A stretch of 39,659 bases of DNA, from contig JAHQRI010000003.1 of assembly GCA_019052695.1 (NCBI GenBank), positions 1 through 39,659 of the forward strand, given 5' to 3'. The position numbers were made by a program, and so were the translations under genes. Shown here one piece after another: positions 31,313 to 39,659 of this stretch (position 1 is the first letter of the stretch; every line of letters begins with the position of its first letter). The DNA comes from Candidatus Omnitrophota bacterium. GTDB taxonomy: Bacteria > Omnitrophota > Omnitrophia > Omnitrophales > Aquincolibacteriaceae. The notes beneath the pieces are model-generated. The model worked only from the letters and a program-made list of their open reading frames with translations, had not been told where the DNA came from and searched no databases.

Positions 31313-32764
31313 ATGATGGAATTCAACGGCAAGGTGCTTTGTATCGGTTTCGGGTCCGTGGGGCGTTGCGCGCTCCCCGTACTTCTGGAGCACATCCGCA
31401 TCCCCTACAAGAACATCACGGTCCTGGATTTCGCGGACAAGCGGAAAGAGCTCGCTCCCTGGATCAAGAAAGGCGTCCGGTACGCCCAGGAGAGGATCAG
31501 CCCCGTGAACGTTGCCCGCACGCTTTCCCAGTATGTTTCGTCCGGGGGGATGATCATCGACCTATCCTGGAACATCGACTCGCTGGACATGCTCAGCTGG
31601 TGCCACGAGAACAAAGTGCTCTATGTGAACACCTCGGTCGAGGAGTGGGACCCCTACGCGAACATCGAAAAGAAAACGCCTTACGAAAAGTCCCTTTACT
31701 GCAAACAAATGGAGATCCGGAAAATGATCTCGAAGTGGGACGATGGCCATACGACGGCCGTCCTGGACCACGGCGCGAACCCGGGGCTGATCTCCCATTT
31801 CACGAAGCAGGGGCTCCTCGATATCGCTGAAAAGGCGGCACGGGACAAGACCACCCCCAAGGGCGACCGCAGGGTCCTCGAGCATTTGATCCGTGAGGAG
31901 GACTTCGCGGCCTTGGCCATGAAGCTCGGCGTCAAGACGATCCACGTCAGTGAACGCGACACGCAGATCACGGACCGTCCGAAAGAGGTCGATGAATTCG
32001 TCGGCACCTGGTCGATCGAGGGGCTTCGCGAGGAAGGCGTGGCCCCGGCGGAAATGGGATGGGGGACCCATGAGAAGGAACTCCCGCCTTTCGCAGCCGT
32101 GCCCGCCGTCGGTCCCAAGAACCAGATCTTCCTGTCGCAAATGGGCATGAACACCTGGGTCCGTTCCTGGGTCCCGAACTATGAGATCGTCGGGATGGTC
32201 ATCCGCCACGCGGAGGCCTTCTCGATCTCGGAAAAACTAACGGTGTGGCGCAACGATAAGGCGGTCTACCGGCCCACGGTCCACTACGCCTACATGCCGT
32301 GCAACGAGACGCTCGATTCCCTTTATGAGCTGCGATGCCGCAATTACGAACTTCAGCCGCGGTGCCGCATCATGTCGGACGAGATCATCGCGGGTAAGGA
32401 CATCTTGGGGGCCTTGATCATGGGCCACAAATACACGTCCTGGTGGACGGGGAGCATTCTGGAGATCGGTGAAGCGCGCAAACTCGTGCCGCATCAGAAC
32501 GCGACGACGATCCAAGTGGCGATCGGGGTGGTCGCGGCCGCTTTATGGATGATCAAGAATCCCGGAAAAGGTGTTTGCCTGCCGGAAGATCTTCCGCACC
32601 GGGAGGTTCTCTCCGTTGCGAGACCCTATCTGGGCACGTTCGTTTCCGAGCCGAGCGACTGGACCCCGTTCAAGAACTACCAGGTCTTTTTTCCCGAGAA
32701 CCCCAACTTAAAACTGGACAGGAAGAATCCCTGGTGTTTCCGGAATTTTCTGTTCAAGGATTAA
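31313..32764 (+). CDS. hss: Homospermidine synthase
   Basis: A 483-residue NAD-binding enzyme with a Rossmann opening (GKVLCIGFGSVGRCALPVL), IDLSWNIDSLDMLSWC, VLDHGANPGLISHFTKQ, GWGTHEKELPP and a C-terminal domain with HKYTSWWTGSIL. These match bacterial homospermidine synthase, which makes sym-homospermidine from putrescine with NAD as cofactor. GGAGGTGG precedes two adjacent ATGs (31313 and 31316). The flanking genes are the two Rnk-type proteins. The polyamine type of the organism may thus be homospermidine. Confidence 0.95.
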   Translation: MMEFNGKVLCIGFGSVGRCALPVLLEHIRIPYKNITVLDFADKRKELAPWIKKGVRYAQERISPVNVARTLSQYVSSGGMIIDLSWNIDSLDMLSWCHENKVLYVNTSVEEWDPYANIEKKTPYEKSLYCKQMEIRKMISKWDDGHTTAVLDHGANPGLISHFTKQGLLDIAEKAARDKTTPKGDRRVLEHLIREEDFAALAMKLGVKTIHVSERDTQITDRPKEVDEFVGTWSIEGLREEGVAPAEMGWGTHEKELPPFAAVPAVGPKNQIFLSQMGMNTWVRSWVPNYEIVGMVIRHAEAFSISEKLTVWRNDKAVYRPTVHYAYMPCNETLDSLYELRCRNYELQPRCRIMSDEIIAGKDILGALIMGHKYTSWWTGSILEIGEARKLVPHQNATTIQVAIGVVAAALWMIKNPGKGVCLPEDLPHREVLSVARPYLGTFVSEPSDWTPFKNYQVFFPENPNLKLDRKNPWCFRNFLFKD

Positions 32765-32792
32765 AAGGCGGTTTGCCGGAGGAACGGTTGTG

Positions 32793-33275
32793 ATGGAAAA
32801 GAACCGTATCGCCGAGGGCGGGGCGAACGCCCTCCGCGGATCAAAGGACGCGGCAGGGGGCAAGTGGCCCCTCAAATATATCTCCCGGGCCGATCTCGAG
32901 CGATTGAACGAAGCCATTCGGATCGCCCGTGAGACCGGGGAGGGGCGAACGATCGTGCTTGGGCGGCTGAGAAAACTCCTCAAGGACGCCGAAGTCCTTC
33001 CTGCCGAAAAAATGCCCAAGAACGTCGTGACGATGAACTCCGCGGGGAAGATCCTTTGGCGGGATACCCGGGAAGTGAGACTGTTCTGGCTCGGTTTCCC
33101 CGAGGCCCTTGACCATGACGGGAACAAGGTATCGATCTTCTCGTCGCTGGGGATCGCCCTGCTCGGGTCCCGGGTCGGGGAGGATGCCGCCCAGGAAGTC
33201 CCGACCGGTCACCGTTTGTTCCGGGTCGTCAAATTACTGTACCAACCGGAGGCCAAGCGGGATTATCACCTTTAG
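32793..33275 (+). CDS. Rnk/GreA-C-type polymerase-binding protein, copy 2
   Basis: A 160-residue paralogue of the gene at 30830. It shares VVTMNS, the FSSLGIALLGSRVGE turn and the end LLYQPEAKRDYHL. It has an extra N-terminal Lys/Gly-rich segment of about 25 residues and a less conserved middle. GGAGGAAC precedes the ATG at 32793; the GTG at 32790 is an alternative. Whether the pair act at different promoters or conditions is not visible. Confidence 0.82.
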   Translation: MEKNRIAEGGANALRGSKDAAGGKWPLKYISRADLERLNEAIRIARETGEGRTIVLGRLRKLLKDAEVLPAEKMPKNVVTMNSAGKILWRDTREVRLFWLGFPEALDHDGNKVSIFSSLGIALLGSRVGEDAAQEVPTGHRLFRVVKLLYQPEAKRDYHL

Positions 33276-33317
33276 GACAGGACATTTTGCCATCCGGTGC
33301 GAGATGAAGGATCGCTG

Positions 33318-34535
33318 TCAACGGGAACGTTTCAGCAACAAAGAACGGAAAAGGTCCAAATATTGCTCCAGAAGCCTCGCTTGAAGAAAATGATCCACGA
33401 CGGTTTTCCGCGCTTCTTTCCCGAGCTTTTCTCTCAATGTTCCGCTTTTCAGGAGGGTCACGATCCGGTCCGCGCACTCCTCCACGGAAGAGACCAGATA
33501 CCCGTTCTCCCCGTCGCGTATTTGATGCACGATCCCTCCCACTTTTCCGCCGATCACGGGGGTGCCTTTGTAAAGGGCCTCGGTGACCGTGAGTCCGAAA
33601 CCTTCGCGCAGGGATTTCTGGATGATCACGGCCGCTTTACGCTGCAGTGCGTTGACGAGCGCCGTGTCATCGCCGCAGGCCAGGATCAGGATGCGTTCTT
33701 CCTGTTGTCCCAGCAGCGACTCGAAGATCTCTTTTCCCTCAGGGTCGTCCGTGGCCCCGTTGCCTAGCAGCACGAGCGTGCAGGGTCTCTTTTTTCTCGC
33801 GATCTTATAGGCCCGGATCACTCCTTCCGGGTCCTTCCAGCGGTCAAAACGTGAGATCTGGGCTATGATCGGGAGGTCGGTCGGGATGCGGTAATGTTCC
33901 AAGCGGTCCCGGATCTCTTTTTCGCTCATTTCCCGATTTTTGTAGGAGAAAGGATCGATCGCCGGCATGAAAAAATGCTGCGGGATCGGGAGTTTCTGGG
34001 AATATTTCCGGATGCTGAAGATCGCGCCGTCGTACTTCCGGATGAAGGGACGCAGGTATCTCCAAAGGACAGGGTTGGGATGAGAAAGGTCGATGTGACA
34101 GCGCCAGACCCACGGGTGTTTCCGGGGATAATGATCGATGAGGGGGAGCGGCTGGGGATCGTGGATGATGACCAGGTCATGGTCCAGGTGCATCCGGAGG
34201 GAGTTCTCATAGACGACGTGCTCATAGATCTCTTTTTTTCTGCGGGAGAGGTTGATCTCCGCGCCTTGGAGGGCGTTGTGCATTTTTTTTGTGACCATGA
34301 AGAAATCCGGGCGGCCCGTGATCGTCCGCCATCCCGTCCGGATGCCGAGGCCGTTCATCAGGAGGGTCATCGAGATGAGCAGTTCGGCCACACCTCCGCC
34401 GTAATAAGTGGAATTGACATGAGCAACGTGGAAGTTTTGGAGGGCCCGTGCCTTTTTTTGGATGCGCTCAATGGTCTGAGCGCCCACCAAGGCCCCGTAA
34501 TCTTCGATGCGGACGATCTTGGGTTTCGATATCAT
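33318..34535 (-). CDS. treT: Trehalose synthase, TreT type (GT4)
   Basis: A 405-residue GT-B glycosyltransferase. The N-terminal half has HVNSTYYGGGVAELL (39-53), the acceptor loop of TreT. The C-terminal half has SRFDRWKD (228-235) with nucleotide-sugar contacts and the E-x7-E motif EGFGLTVTE (311-319). TreT makes trehalose from a nucleotide-glucose and glucose. GGAGG lies seven bases before the ATG at 34535. It is convergent with the Rnk-type gene and divergent from citrate synthase. Osmotic protection would match the glucan synthase at the left edge. Confidence 0.85.
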   Translation of the reverse strand: MISKPKIVRIEDYGALVGAQTIERIQKKARALQNFHVAHVNSTYYGGGVAELLISMTLLMNGLGIRTGWRTITGRPDFFMVTKKMHNALQGAEINLSRRKKEIYEHVVYENSLRMHLDHDLVIIHDPQPLPLIDHYPRKHPWVWRCHIDLSHPNPVLWRYLRPFIRKYDGAIFSIRKYSQKLPIPQHFFMPAIDPFSYKNREMSEKEIRDRLEHYRIPTDLPIIAQISRFDRWKDPEGVIRAYKIARKKRPCTLVLLGNGATDDPEGKEIFESLLGQQEERILILACGDDTALVNALQRKAAVIIQKSLREGFGLTVTEALYKGTPVIGGKVGGIVHQIRDGENGYLVSSVEECADRIVTLLKSGTLREKLGKEARKTVVDHFLQARLLEQYLDLFRSLLLKRSR

Positions 34536-34712
34536 TCCGATCCTCCCCGGTTCAACGTGGTTGTTTTTTCAGATCTCTGTCCTGGGCCGTGCCGCCGGGA
34601 GCGTGGCCCGACATTAGAGTATCGAGTGAAGTAGTTTTTTCTGAAGAAAGGACCCCCTAATTTTTGGATCGGGTCGGAAGGCGGGGAGGAGGGTGAGGAA
34701 AGCCGACTTTGC

Positions 34713-34741
34713 TTGACAATCAGGGGGCTGTTTTAGATGAT
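34713..34741 (+). promoter_or_regulatory. Sigma70 promoter of the citrate synthase gene
   Basis: A perfect -35 TTGACA (34713-34718) and GATGAT (34736-34741), four of six at the -10, are separated by 17 bases. The start would be near 34748, giving a leader of about 47 bases. Nothing else is evident in 34536-34794 apart from this and the upstream region of the trehalose synthase gene. Confidence 0.65.
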
Positions 34742-34794
34742 GGGCGCGTTCAGGAGCGATCGTAAACGGACGGAAGAAGAAGAGGGAGGAGCTT

Positions 34795-36111
34795 ATGCCG
34801 GAGATTTTTCAGAAAATTGGTGAAGCGGAACTGCGCCTGGGGTCGCAGAAAACGGTGTTCCCGGTCTATGAAGGGATCGAAAAAGAACGGGGGATCGACA
34901 TCTCGACCCTTCGAGAACAAACGGGACACATCACGCTGGACCACGGGTTTTCGAATACGGGCGCGTGTACCAGCGCGATCACCTATATCGACGGCGAAAA
35001 AGGTGTCCTGCGTTACCGCGGGATCCCGATCGAGGAGCTTGCGGAACAGTCCACGTTTGTCGAAACTGCTTACCTGCTGATCTTTGGAAAACTTCCCAAT
35101 CCCAAGGAGCTTGACGGTCTGAGCCGGCAGTTGACGAAGAACGCGTCCCTGCACGAGGACATCGAACATTTTTTTGAAGGGTTCCCGAGCGCGACCCACC
35201 CCATGGCGATCCTCTGTTCCGTTGTCTCGGCCCTTTCGGGGTATTATCCGGCCGCGCTCAACTTCAAACAGGACGAGGCGCAGATCACTTCGACCGCGGT
35301 CCAGCTCATCTCGAAGGTCCGCACGATCGCCGCGTATTCCTATAAAAAATCGGTGGGGGAGCCGTTCATTTACCCGAAACGCGGGTTGAAGTATTGTGAA
35401 AACTTTCTCCACATGATGTTCTCCTATCCCAGTGAGGAATACGAGATCGACCCCGATGTTGTTCGCGCCCTTGAGTTGGCGCTTATCTTGCATGCCGATC
35501 ACGAACAGAATTGCAGCACCTCGACGGTGCGGTTGGCGGGGAGCTCACGGACGAACCTTTTCGCCTCGGTCGCGGCAGGCATTTGCGCCCTCTGGGGGCC
35601 CTGGCATGGCGGGGCCAATCAGGACGTCATGCAAATGCTCGAGGGGATCCATGAATCCGGCGAAACGATCGAGCAATACATCGAAGAGGCCATCGATCCG
35701 AACAACCCGAAGCGCCTCGCGGGATTCGGACACCGTGTGTATAAGACCTACGATCCGAGGGCGAAGATCCTCAAAGAGGCCTTCCATCGTTTGGTGAAAA
35801 AGGGGGCACAGGGCGGGGGGAACGAAGCGCTCCTTGACATCGCGCTGAAATTAGAGGAAAAGGCCCTGACGGAGGATTTTTTTATAAGCCGTAAACTCTA
35901 TCCGAACGTTGATTTTTACAGTGGGCTTATTTACAACGCGATCGGGATCCCGACGGCCATGTTCCCGGTCATGTTCGCGATCGGCCGGCTTCCCGGCTGG
36001 ATCGCCCATTGGAAGGAAATGCGCGAATTCAAGCCTCCGAGGATCGGGCGGCCGCGACAGATCTACACCGGGCCTGCGAAACAATCCTACGTTCCGATGG
36101 ATCAGCGCTGA
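34795..36111 (+). CDS. gltA: Citrate synthase
   Basis: A 438-residue citrate synthase. The catalytic residues are in place: GPWHGGAN (H271), GFGHRVYKTYDPRA (H313) and NVDFYSG (D373). HADHEQNCSTSTVR at 233-246 is the substrate-binding helix. Citrate synthase condenses oxaloacetate with acetyl-CoA. GGGAGGAG lies before the ATG. The C-terminus (KQSYVPMDQR) is of the usual hexameric bacterial kind. In an anaerobe it would feed glutamate synthesis or a partial cycle. Confidence 0.96.
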   Translation: MPEIFQKIGEAELRLGSQKTVFPVYEGIEKERGIDISTLREQTGHITLDHGFSNTGACTSAITYIDGEKGVLRYRGIPIEELAEQSTFVETAYLLIFGKLPNPKELDGLSRQLTKNASLHEDIEHFFEGFPSATHPMAILCSVVSALSGYYPAALNFKQDEAQITSTAVQLISKVRTIAAYSYKKSVGEPFIYPKRGLKYCENFLHMMFSYPSEEYEIDPDVVRALELALILHADHEQNCSTSTVRLAGSSRTNLFASVAAGICALWGPWHGGANQDVMQMLEGIHESGETIEQYIEEAIDPNNPKRLAGFGHRVYKTYDPRAKILKEAFHRLVKKGAQGGGNEALLDIALKLEEKALTEDFFISRKLYPNVDFYSGLIYNAIGIPTAMFPVMFAIGRLPGWIAHWKEMREFKPPRIGRPRQIYTGPAKQSYVPMDQR

Positions 36112-36216
36112 ACGGGCTACCGTTCGTGAATGGGTTCCGGACGGAGGTCCCGTCCTCTTTCCGGTCGAGCGGGCGGGTGCCCGGGGGATAAAAGGACCGC
36201 GGACCGCCTCTCTTTA

Positions 36217-36225
36217 TGCTATAAT
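36217..36225 (+). promoter_or_regulatory. Extended -10 promoter of the hydrogenase-4 genes
   Basis: TGC followed by TATAAT is a perfect extended -10 (36217-36225). The -35 is poor (CCGCGG at 17 bases). Transcription would start near 36232, leaving a leader of about 80 bases that holds the hairpin at 36270-36296. Confidence 0.6.
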
Positions 36226-36269
36226 AGTGCCCGTCAATCGGTTTTTTTGAAGGGTACGGAAGGTGGAAA

Positions 36270-36296
36270 GCGCGGGATCTTCGCGCAATTTTTTTT
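36270..36296 (+). terminator. Intrinsic-terminator-like hairpin in the hyf leader
   Basis: GCGCG (36270-36274) pairs with CGCGC (36282-36286), extended by one G-T pair, and is followed by AA and eight T (36289-36296). It lies between the promoter at 36217 and the hyfB start at 36314, so transcripts would have to read through it. It may be an attenuator. The stem is short, which lowers efficiency. Confidence 0.5.
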
Positions 36297-36313
36297 GAAA
36301 GTGATCGAAGGTA

Positions 36314-38347
36314 ATGGCTTTATTTTTTTATATCCAGGTAATCCTCCACAGTATCGGAGCGGTCGTCGGTTTTCTTTTTGATCCTCGCGGGGAGCGCGCG
36401 AATCGCGCGACGCACGGGTTGGCAGTTCTGGCTGGGGCGTCGGGGGTTGTCTTCGCGTTGGGGGTCTTGCTGACCGGCCGCCCGTGGGTCCTTGAGCTTC
36501 AGGAGCTCCTTCCCGTGGTCGGGGCGTTGCGGCTGGCCGCGGAGCCCTTCAGCGCCCTTTTCCTTTTGATCATTTCTTTGCTTTCGCTTGCCGCGTCCCT
36601 TTTTGCTATCGGCTACACCCGCGAATACCAGAGCAAGAAAAGCATCGCCCTGCTGGGCTTCTTTTATCATACCTTTATTTTGTCCATGATCCTCGTTGTG
36701 GCGGTCCGGAATGTCTTTTATTTTCTTTTGTTCTGGGAGTTGATGTCGCTTGCCTCCTATTTCCTGGTGATCTTCGAACATGAAAAACCGGGGGCCCGGT
36801 CCGCGGGGACACTTTACCTTGTCATGACGCACGTGGGGACCGCGTTCATTACCGCCGCGTTCCTGCTCCTTGTCGTCCATGCGGGTTCCTTCTTTTTCGA
36901 AGACTTCGGGCCTGCCGCCGGAACGTTGCCGCCCGGACTCAAGGACGTCATTTTCATCGCCGCCCTGATCGGTTTCGGGACGAAAGCGGGTGTGATCCCG
37001 CTCCACATCTGGTTGCCTCAGGCCCACCCGCAGGCTCCGAGCCATGTGTCGGCGCTTATGTCGGGTGTCATGATCAAGATGGCCGTTTACGGTCTCCTGA
37101 GGTTCCTCTTCGGATTTTTGGGGGGGACGCCGGGATGGTGGGGTCCTGCGGTGCTTGCCGTTGCGATCCTGTCGACCCTGTTGGGGATCCTTTACGCCCT
37201 GATGGAACACGACATCAAGCGGCTCCTCGCCTTTTCCAGTATTGAGAACATCGGGATCATCCTTCTTGGGGTCGGCATGGCGCTCGTTTTTTCATCGGCG
37301 GGGCAGCCCCTGTACGTTGCCTTCGCCCTGATCGCCGCTCTCTATCACGGGGTCAATCATGCGGTATTTAAAGGGCTCCTCTTCCTCGGGGCCGGTTCGG
37401 TTTTTTCAAGAACGCACACAAGGAACATGGAATCGCTCGGGGGGCTCATCAAGGCCATGCCCTGGACCGCTGCTTGTTTTCTCGTAGGCGCTGCGGCGAT
37501 CTCCGCGTTGCCCCCCCTTAACGGGTTCGTGAGCGAATGGCTGACCTTCATCGCCCTTTTATCGGGGACGGAGGGCGCGGGGATCGGGGTAAGGTTTTTC
37601 GCTCCGGTCCTGGCTTCGTTCCTCGGGCTCGCGGGGGCCTTGGCGGCGACCTGCTTTGTCAAGGCCTTCGGCGTGACTTTCTTGGGGCTGTCCCGCTCCC
37701 CGCAGGCGGCCCACGCCGAAGAAGCGGGGGCTGCCATGAAATGGGGGATGGGAATCCTGGCCTCGGTTTGTTTCGGATTGGCTTTGGGGGCGCCTTATAT
37801 TTTTGAAATCCTCGGAAAAGTCACCGGCTCACTTTCAGGAACGGATGTCCCGGCGGAGGCCCTGATCCGCACGGTCTTTTTAATTTCTCCGTCGGGAACG
37901 ACCGGTTTTTCGCCGGTGCTGATCGCCGCCCTTTTGTCGGGTTTTCTGCTCGCCGTGGTCATTCTTGTCCGGTTGTTGTGCGGGAAACCCGGGATACGCG
38001 TGGGGCCCAGTTGGGATTGCGGGATGCCGGGCCTTGAGCCCCGGATGCAATACACCGCCACGGGCTATTCCAAGCCGCTGCGGCGGATCTTTTCATTCCT
38101 TTACCAACCGACGCGTCGCGTCGAACTCGAGGATGAGGGACATGAGGTCTTGAGGACCGCGCAGCGGTTCGAGTCCAAGATCACGCACCCGGTGGACGAG
38201 TGGCTGTACCGCCCCCTTGCCGCTTTCGTTTCCGAACTCTCGTTGAAGGCAAAGCGGATCCAAACGGGACACATTCAACTGTATCTGAGTTATATCTTTA
38301 TCACGTTGATCCTGTTGCTTCTTTTCCTCGGGGGGCGCCCGGGATGA
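36314..38347 (+). CDS. hyfB: Hydrogenase-4 component B-like (HyfB) proton-translocating subunit
   Basis: A 677-residue membrane protein of the NuoL/M/N-Mrp antiporter family, with about 15 hydrophobic segments. Key elements are the TM5 Glu in FWELMSLASYFLV, the Lys in GFGTKAGVIPLHIWLPQAHPQAPS, and EHDIKRLLAFSSIENIG. E. coli HyfB has 672 residues. It should form the proton- or sodium-pumping arm of a group 4 [NiFe]-hydrogenase or formate hydrogenlyase. A GAAGG is only two bases from the ATG, an unusually tight site, and upstream is closed by a stop codon. It is coupled to hyfC by ATGA. Confidence 0.9.
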   Translation: MALFFYIQVILHSIGAVVGFLFDPRGERANRATHGLAVLAGASGVVFALGVLLTGRPWVLELQELLPVVGALRLAAEPFSALFLLIISLLSLAASLFAIGYTREYQSKKSIALLGFFYHTFILSMILVVAVRNVFYFLLFWELMSLASYFLVIFEHEKPGARSAGTLYLVMTHVGTAFITAAFLLLVVHAGSFFFEDFGPAAGTLPPGLKDVIFIAALIGFGTKAGVIPLHIWLPQAHPQAPSHVSALMSGVMIKMAVYGLLRFLFGFLGGTPGWWGPAVLAVAILSTLLGILYALMEHDIKRLLAFSSIENIGIILLGVGMALVFSSAGQPLYVAFALIAALYHGVNHAVFKGLLFLGAGSVFSRTHTRNMESLGGLIKAMPWTAACFLVGAAAISALPPLNGFVSEWLTFIALLSGTEGAGIGVRFFAPVLASFLGLAGALAATCFVKAFGVTFLGLSRSPQAAHAEEAGAAMKWGMGILASVCFGLALGAPYIFEILGKVTGSLSGTDVPAEALIRTVFLISPSGTTGFSPVLIAALLSGFLLAVVILVRLLCGKPGIRVGPSWDCGMPGLEPRMQYTATGYSKPLRRIFSFLYQPTRRVELEDEGHEVLRTAQRFESKITHPVDEWLYRPLAAFVSELSLKAKRIQTGHIQLYLSYIFITLILLLLFLGGRPG

Positions 38348-39294
38348 CGATGATCCTCGTTTCTTTTGTCCAGTGCTTGCTCCTGATCGCGTTGGCGCCG
38401 TCCGTCAGCTGGTTCCTCAAGAAGATCAAAGCGGCCTCCCAAAACCGCGTGGGCCCGGGCCTCGCGCAGGTCTACGGCGATCTTGCGAAGTTATTCCGGA
38501 AGGACATGGTCATTTCGGGAACAGCGTCATGGGTTTTTCATGCCGTGCCGTTCGTGCTTTTGGCAAGTACGCTCGCCGTGGCTTCGATGGTACCGGTCCT
38601 CGGAACGGGTTCGCTTTTTGGGTTCGCGGGGGACGCGATCCTGTTCGCCTACCTCCTGGCGCTTGGCCGGTTCTCCCTGACACTGGCGGCCCTCGATACG
38701 GGGACCACGTTCGGCGGGATGGGGTCCAGTCGCGAAATGACGCTTTCGTCTTTGGCCGAGCCGGCGATTTTGCTCGCGCTTTTTGCTTTGGGCCTTCGCG
38801 CGGGGACCCTGTCTTTAGAGGGGATCGTGGCGTACTTCGGCGGGCAGTCTCCCCTCGAAGTCCTTTTCTTCACGAGCCTCGCTTTTGGCGCGCTTTTGAT
38901 CGTCACGCTTGCCGAATGCGGCAAGGTGCCCGTCGACAATCCGGCCACCCATTTGGAACTGACGATGGTCCATGAAGCCATGGTGCTGGAATATTCCGGA
39001 CGCTACCTCGCGCTGATCGAATGGAGCCATCAGATCAAGCAGGTCGTCCTTTTAGCACTTCTGGCCGGTTTTTTCCTTCCGTGGGGGACCCCGGTTGTTC
39101 CGGGGCTGCTTGGGCTGGTCCTTGCGGGCCTTGTCTTTCTGTTGAAAATATTTTTCCTGGCCTTCATCATCGGTTGGATCGAGGTTCATACCGCGAAGCT
39201 CCGTCTTTTCAGGACGCCGGACCTTTTAGCGGTCGGGTTCGTATTGGCGATCCTCTCCCTTCTGGCGCAACTCATCATCGGGAGGGGCGGATGA
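38344..39294 (+). CDS. hyfC: Hydrogenase-4 component C-like (HyfC, NuoH homologue)
   Basis: A 316-residue membrane protein of the NuoH family with eight hydrophobic segments: AASQNRVGPGLAQVYGDLAKL, the quinone-channel-type loop, and FGGMGSSREMTLSSLAEPA near the middle. Acidic residues in CGKVPVDNPATHLELTMVHEA are conserved in HyfC/HycD. It anchors the hydrophilic hydrogenase arm to the membrane. E. coli HyfC has a similar length. ATGA overlaps with both neighbours. Confidence 0.92.
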   Translation: MTMILVSFVQCLLLIALAPSVSWFLKKIKAASQNRVGPGLAQVYGDLAKLFRKDMVISGTASWVFHAVPFVLLASTLAVASMVPVLGTGSLFGFAGDAILFAYLLALGRFSLTLAALDTGTTFGGMGSSREMTLSSLAEPAILLALFALGLRAGTLSLEGIVAYFGGQSPLEVLFFTSLAFGALLIVTLAECGKVPVDNPATHLELTMVHEAMVLEYSGRYLALIEWSHQIKQVVLLALLAGFFLPWGTPVVPGLLGLVLAGLVFLLKIFFLAFIIGWIEVHTAKLRLFRTPDLLAVGFVLAILSLLAQLIIGRGG

Positions 39295-39659
39295 GCGAAA
39301 CGGTCCTGACTTCTCTGGTCCATTTTTTCGGGATGATGCTCCTGATCGCCTCGTTTGCGATTCTGGCTTCCTCGCAATTGGGGGCCTGCATCCGTTTTTA
39401 CGCGATCCACTCTTTCCTCCTGGCCTTGATCACCGCGACGGTCGCGTATGGCAATCACATCGAGCACCTGATGATCCCCGCACTCTTGACGCTCGTGCTC
39501 AAGACCTGGGTCATCCCGCAGGTGTTCTTCCGGATCATCCGGCGGCTTGGGATCCGGAAAGAGGTGGAAAGTTACATCAATATCCCGTTCTCGCTTTTGC
39601 TGGCGGTCCTGCTGGTCTTTGTCTCTTTTTATGTGACGGGCGGCGGGCGTGTTCTGGAC
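39291..39659 (+). CDS. hyfE: Hydrogenase-4 component E-like (HyfE), 3' end beyond window
   Basis: The first 123 codons of a membrane protein with hydrophobic segments near residues 12-30, 37-52 and 102-118 and a HSFLLALITATVAYGNH stretch. These fit HyfE (216 residues in E. coli). Translation is coupled to hyfC through ATGA. The frame is open at the window edge; hyfF, hyfG and hyfI would be expected next. Confidence 0.82.
   Translation, partial: MSETVLTSLVHFFGMMLLIASFAILASSQLGACIRFYAIHSFLLALITATVAYGNHIEHLMIPALLTLVLKTWVIPQVFFRIIRRLGIRKEVESYINIPFSLLLAVLLVFVSFYVTGGGRVLD

Noticed and set aside
36320-37210. 296-codon minus-strand frame opposite hyfB
   Set aside because: Highly charged, no motif; the plus strand has an intact HyfB.
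1-39659. CRISPR array, prophage, transposon or tRNA
   Set aside because: No regularly spaced repeats, integrase, transposase, structural phage gene or cloverleaf sequence was seen on reading both strands.

Overview
The window reads as chromosomal DNA of an anaerobic, Gram-negative-type bacterium. Evidence includes a lipobox lipoprotein amidase, many ferredoxin-type Cys clusters, hydrogenase-4 membrane subunits at the right edge, and no oxygen-dependent enzymes. Small proteins of the CxxC-x17-CxxC, DUF5320-like and DUF2934-like types, together with a trehalose synthase and homospermidine synthase, are the mix often met in Omnitrophota and deltaproteobacterial-type genomes. Omnitrophota is my tentative guess; there is no rRNA, tRNA or ribosomal protein here to settle it. 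I saw no CRISPR array, insertion sequence, phage gene or tRNA.

Layout. (1) 30-7814: one giant gene, a cyclic beta-1,2-glucan synthase-like GT84/GH94 protein of 2594 aa. (2) 7815-8767: a cold-shock gene on the minus strand with its own terminator, and a short candidate non-coding RNA upstream. (3) 8768-10881: small genes: a 57-aa basic protein, a CarD-like regulator, a coiled-coil/CxxC pair, a two-repeat DUF2934-like protein and a possible exported protein. (4) 11174-26376: a long plus-strand run that opens with a strong sigma70 promoter and a Fur box driving a Fur-family regulator. It carries DsrE-like, DUF5320-like, zinc-ribbon, two NifX-type proteins, peroxiredoxin, ferredoxin, two MinD-type ATPases with built-in 2[4Fe-4S] ferredoxin domains on either side of a CstA-type carrier, a DUF2099 (methanogenesis marker 8) protein coupled to a NifU-type scaffold, a ZIP transporter, a CoA-binding protein, methyltransferases, a J-domain protein, a hotdog thioesterase, a radical SAM protein, an amidase, a split permease, a DUF89 phosphatase and a small Cys-rich protein. 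(5) 26499-29043: an Mrp ATPase and ferritin-like pair, a likely flavoprotein remnant, a metallo-beta-lactamase-fold protein and a tiny exported protein. (6) 29298-33275: an NhaR-like LysR gene divergent from a DUF1232 gene, then homospermidine synthase between two Rnk/GreA-C-type genes. (7) 33318-34535 (minus): trehalose synthase. (8) 34795-36111: citrate synthase. (9) 36314-39659: hyfB-hyfC-hyfE, the start of a hydrogenase-4-type operon that runs off the window.

How it fits together. Region 4 looks like an iron-responsive programme for building, moving and protecting Fe-S or mixed-metal cofactors. The NifX proteins and MinD-ferredoxin ATPases resemble the orange-protein (ORP) type gene set of sulfate reducers. 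The NifU-type scaffold, J-domain protein, Mrp ATPase and ferritin supply scaffold, co-chaperone, carrier and iron-store roles. DUF2099, usually noted in methanogens, and the CstA carrier are the unexpected members. Many neighbours overlap by ATGA or GTGA, so translational coupling is common. The grouping and the physiological reading are inference from gene order; the individual family calls rest on motifs in the translations.
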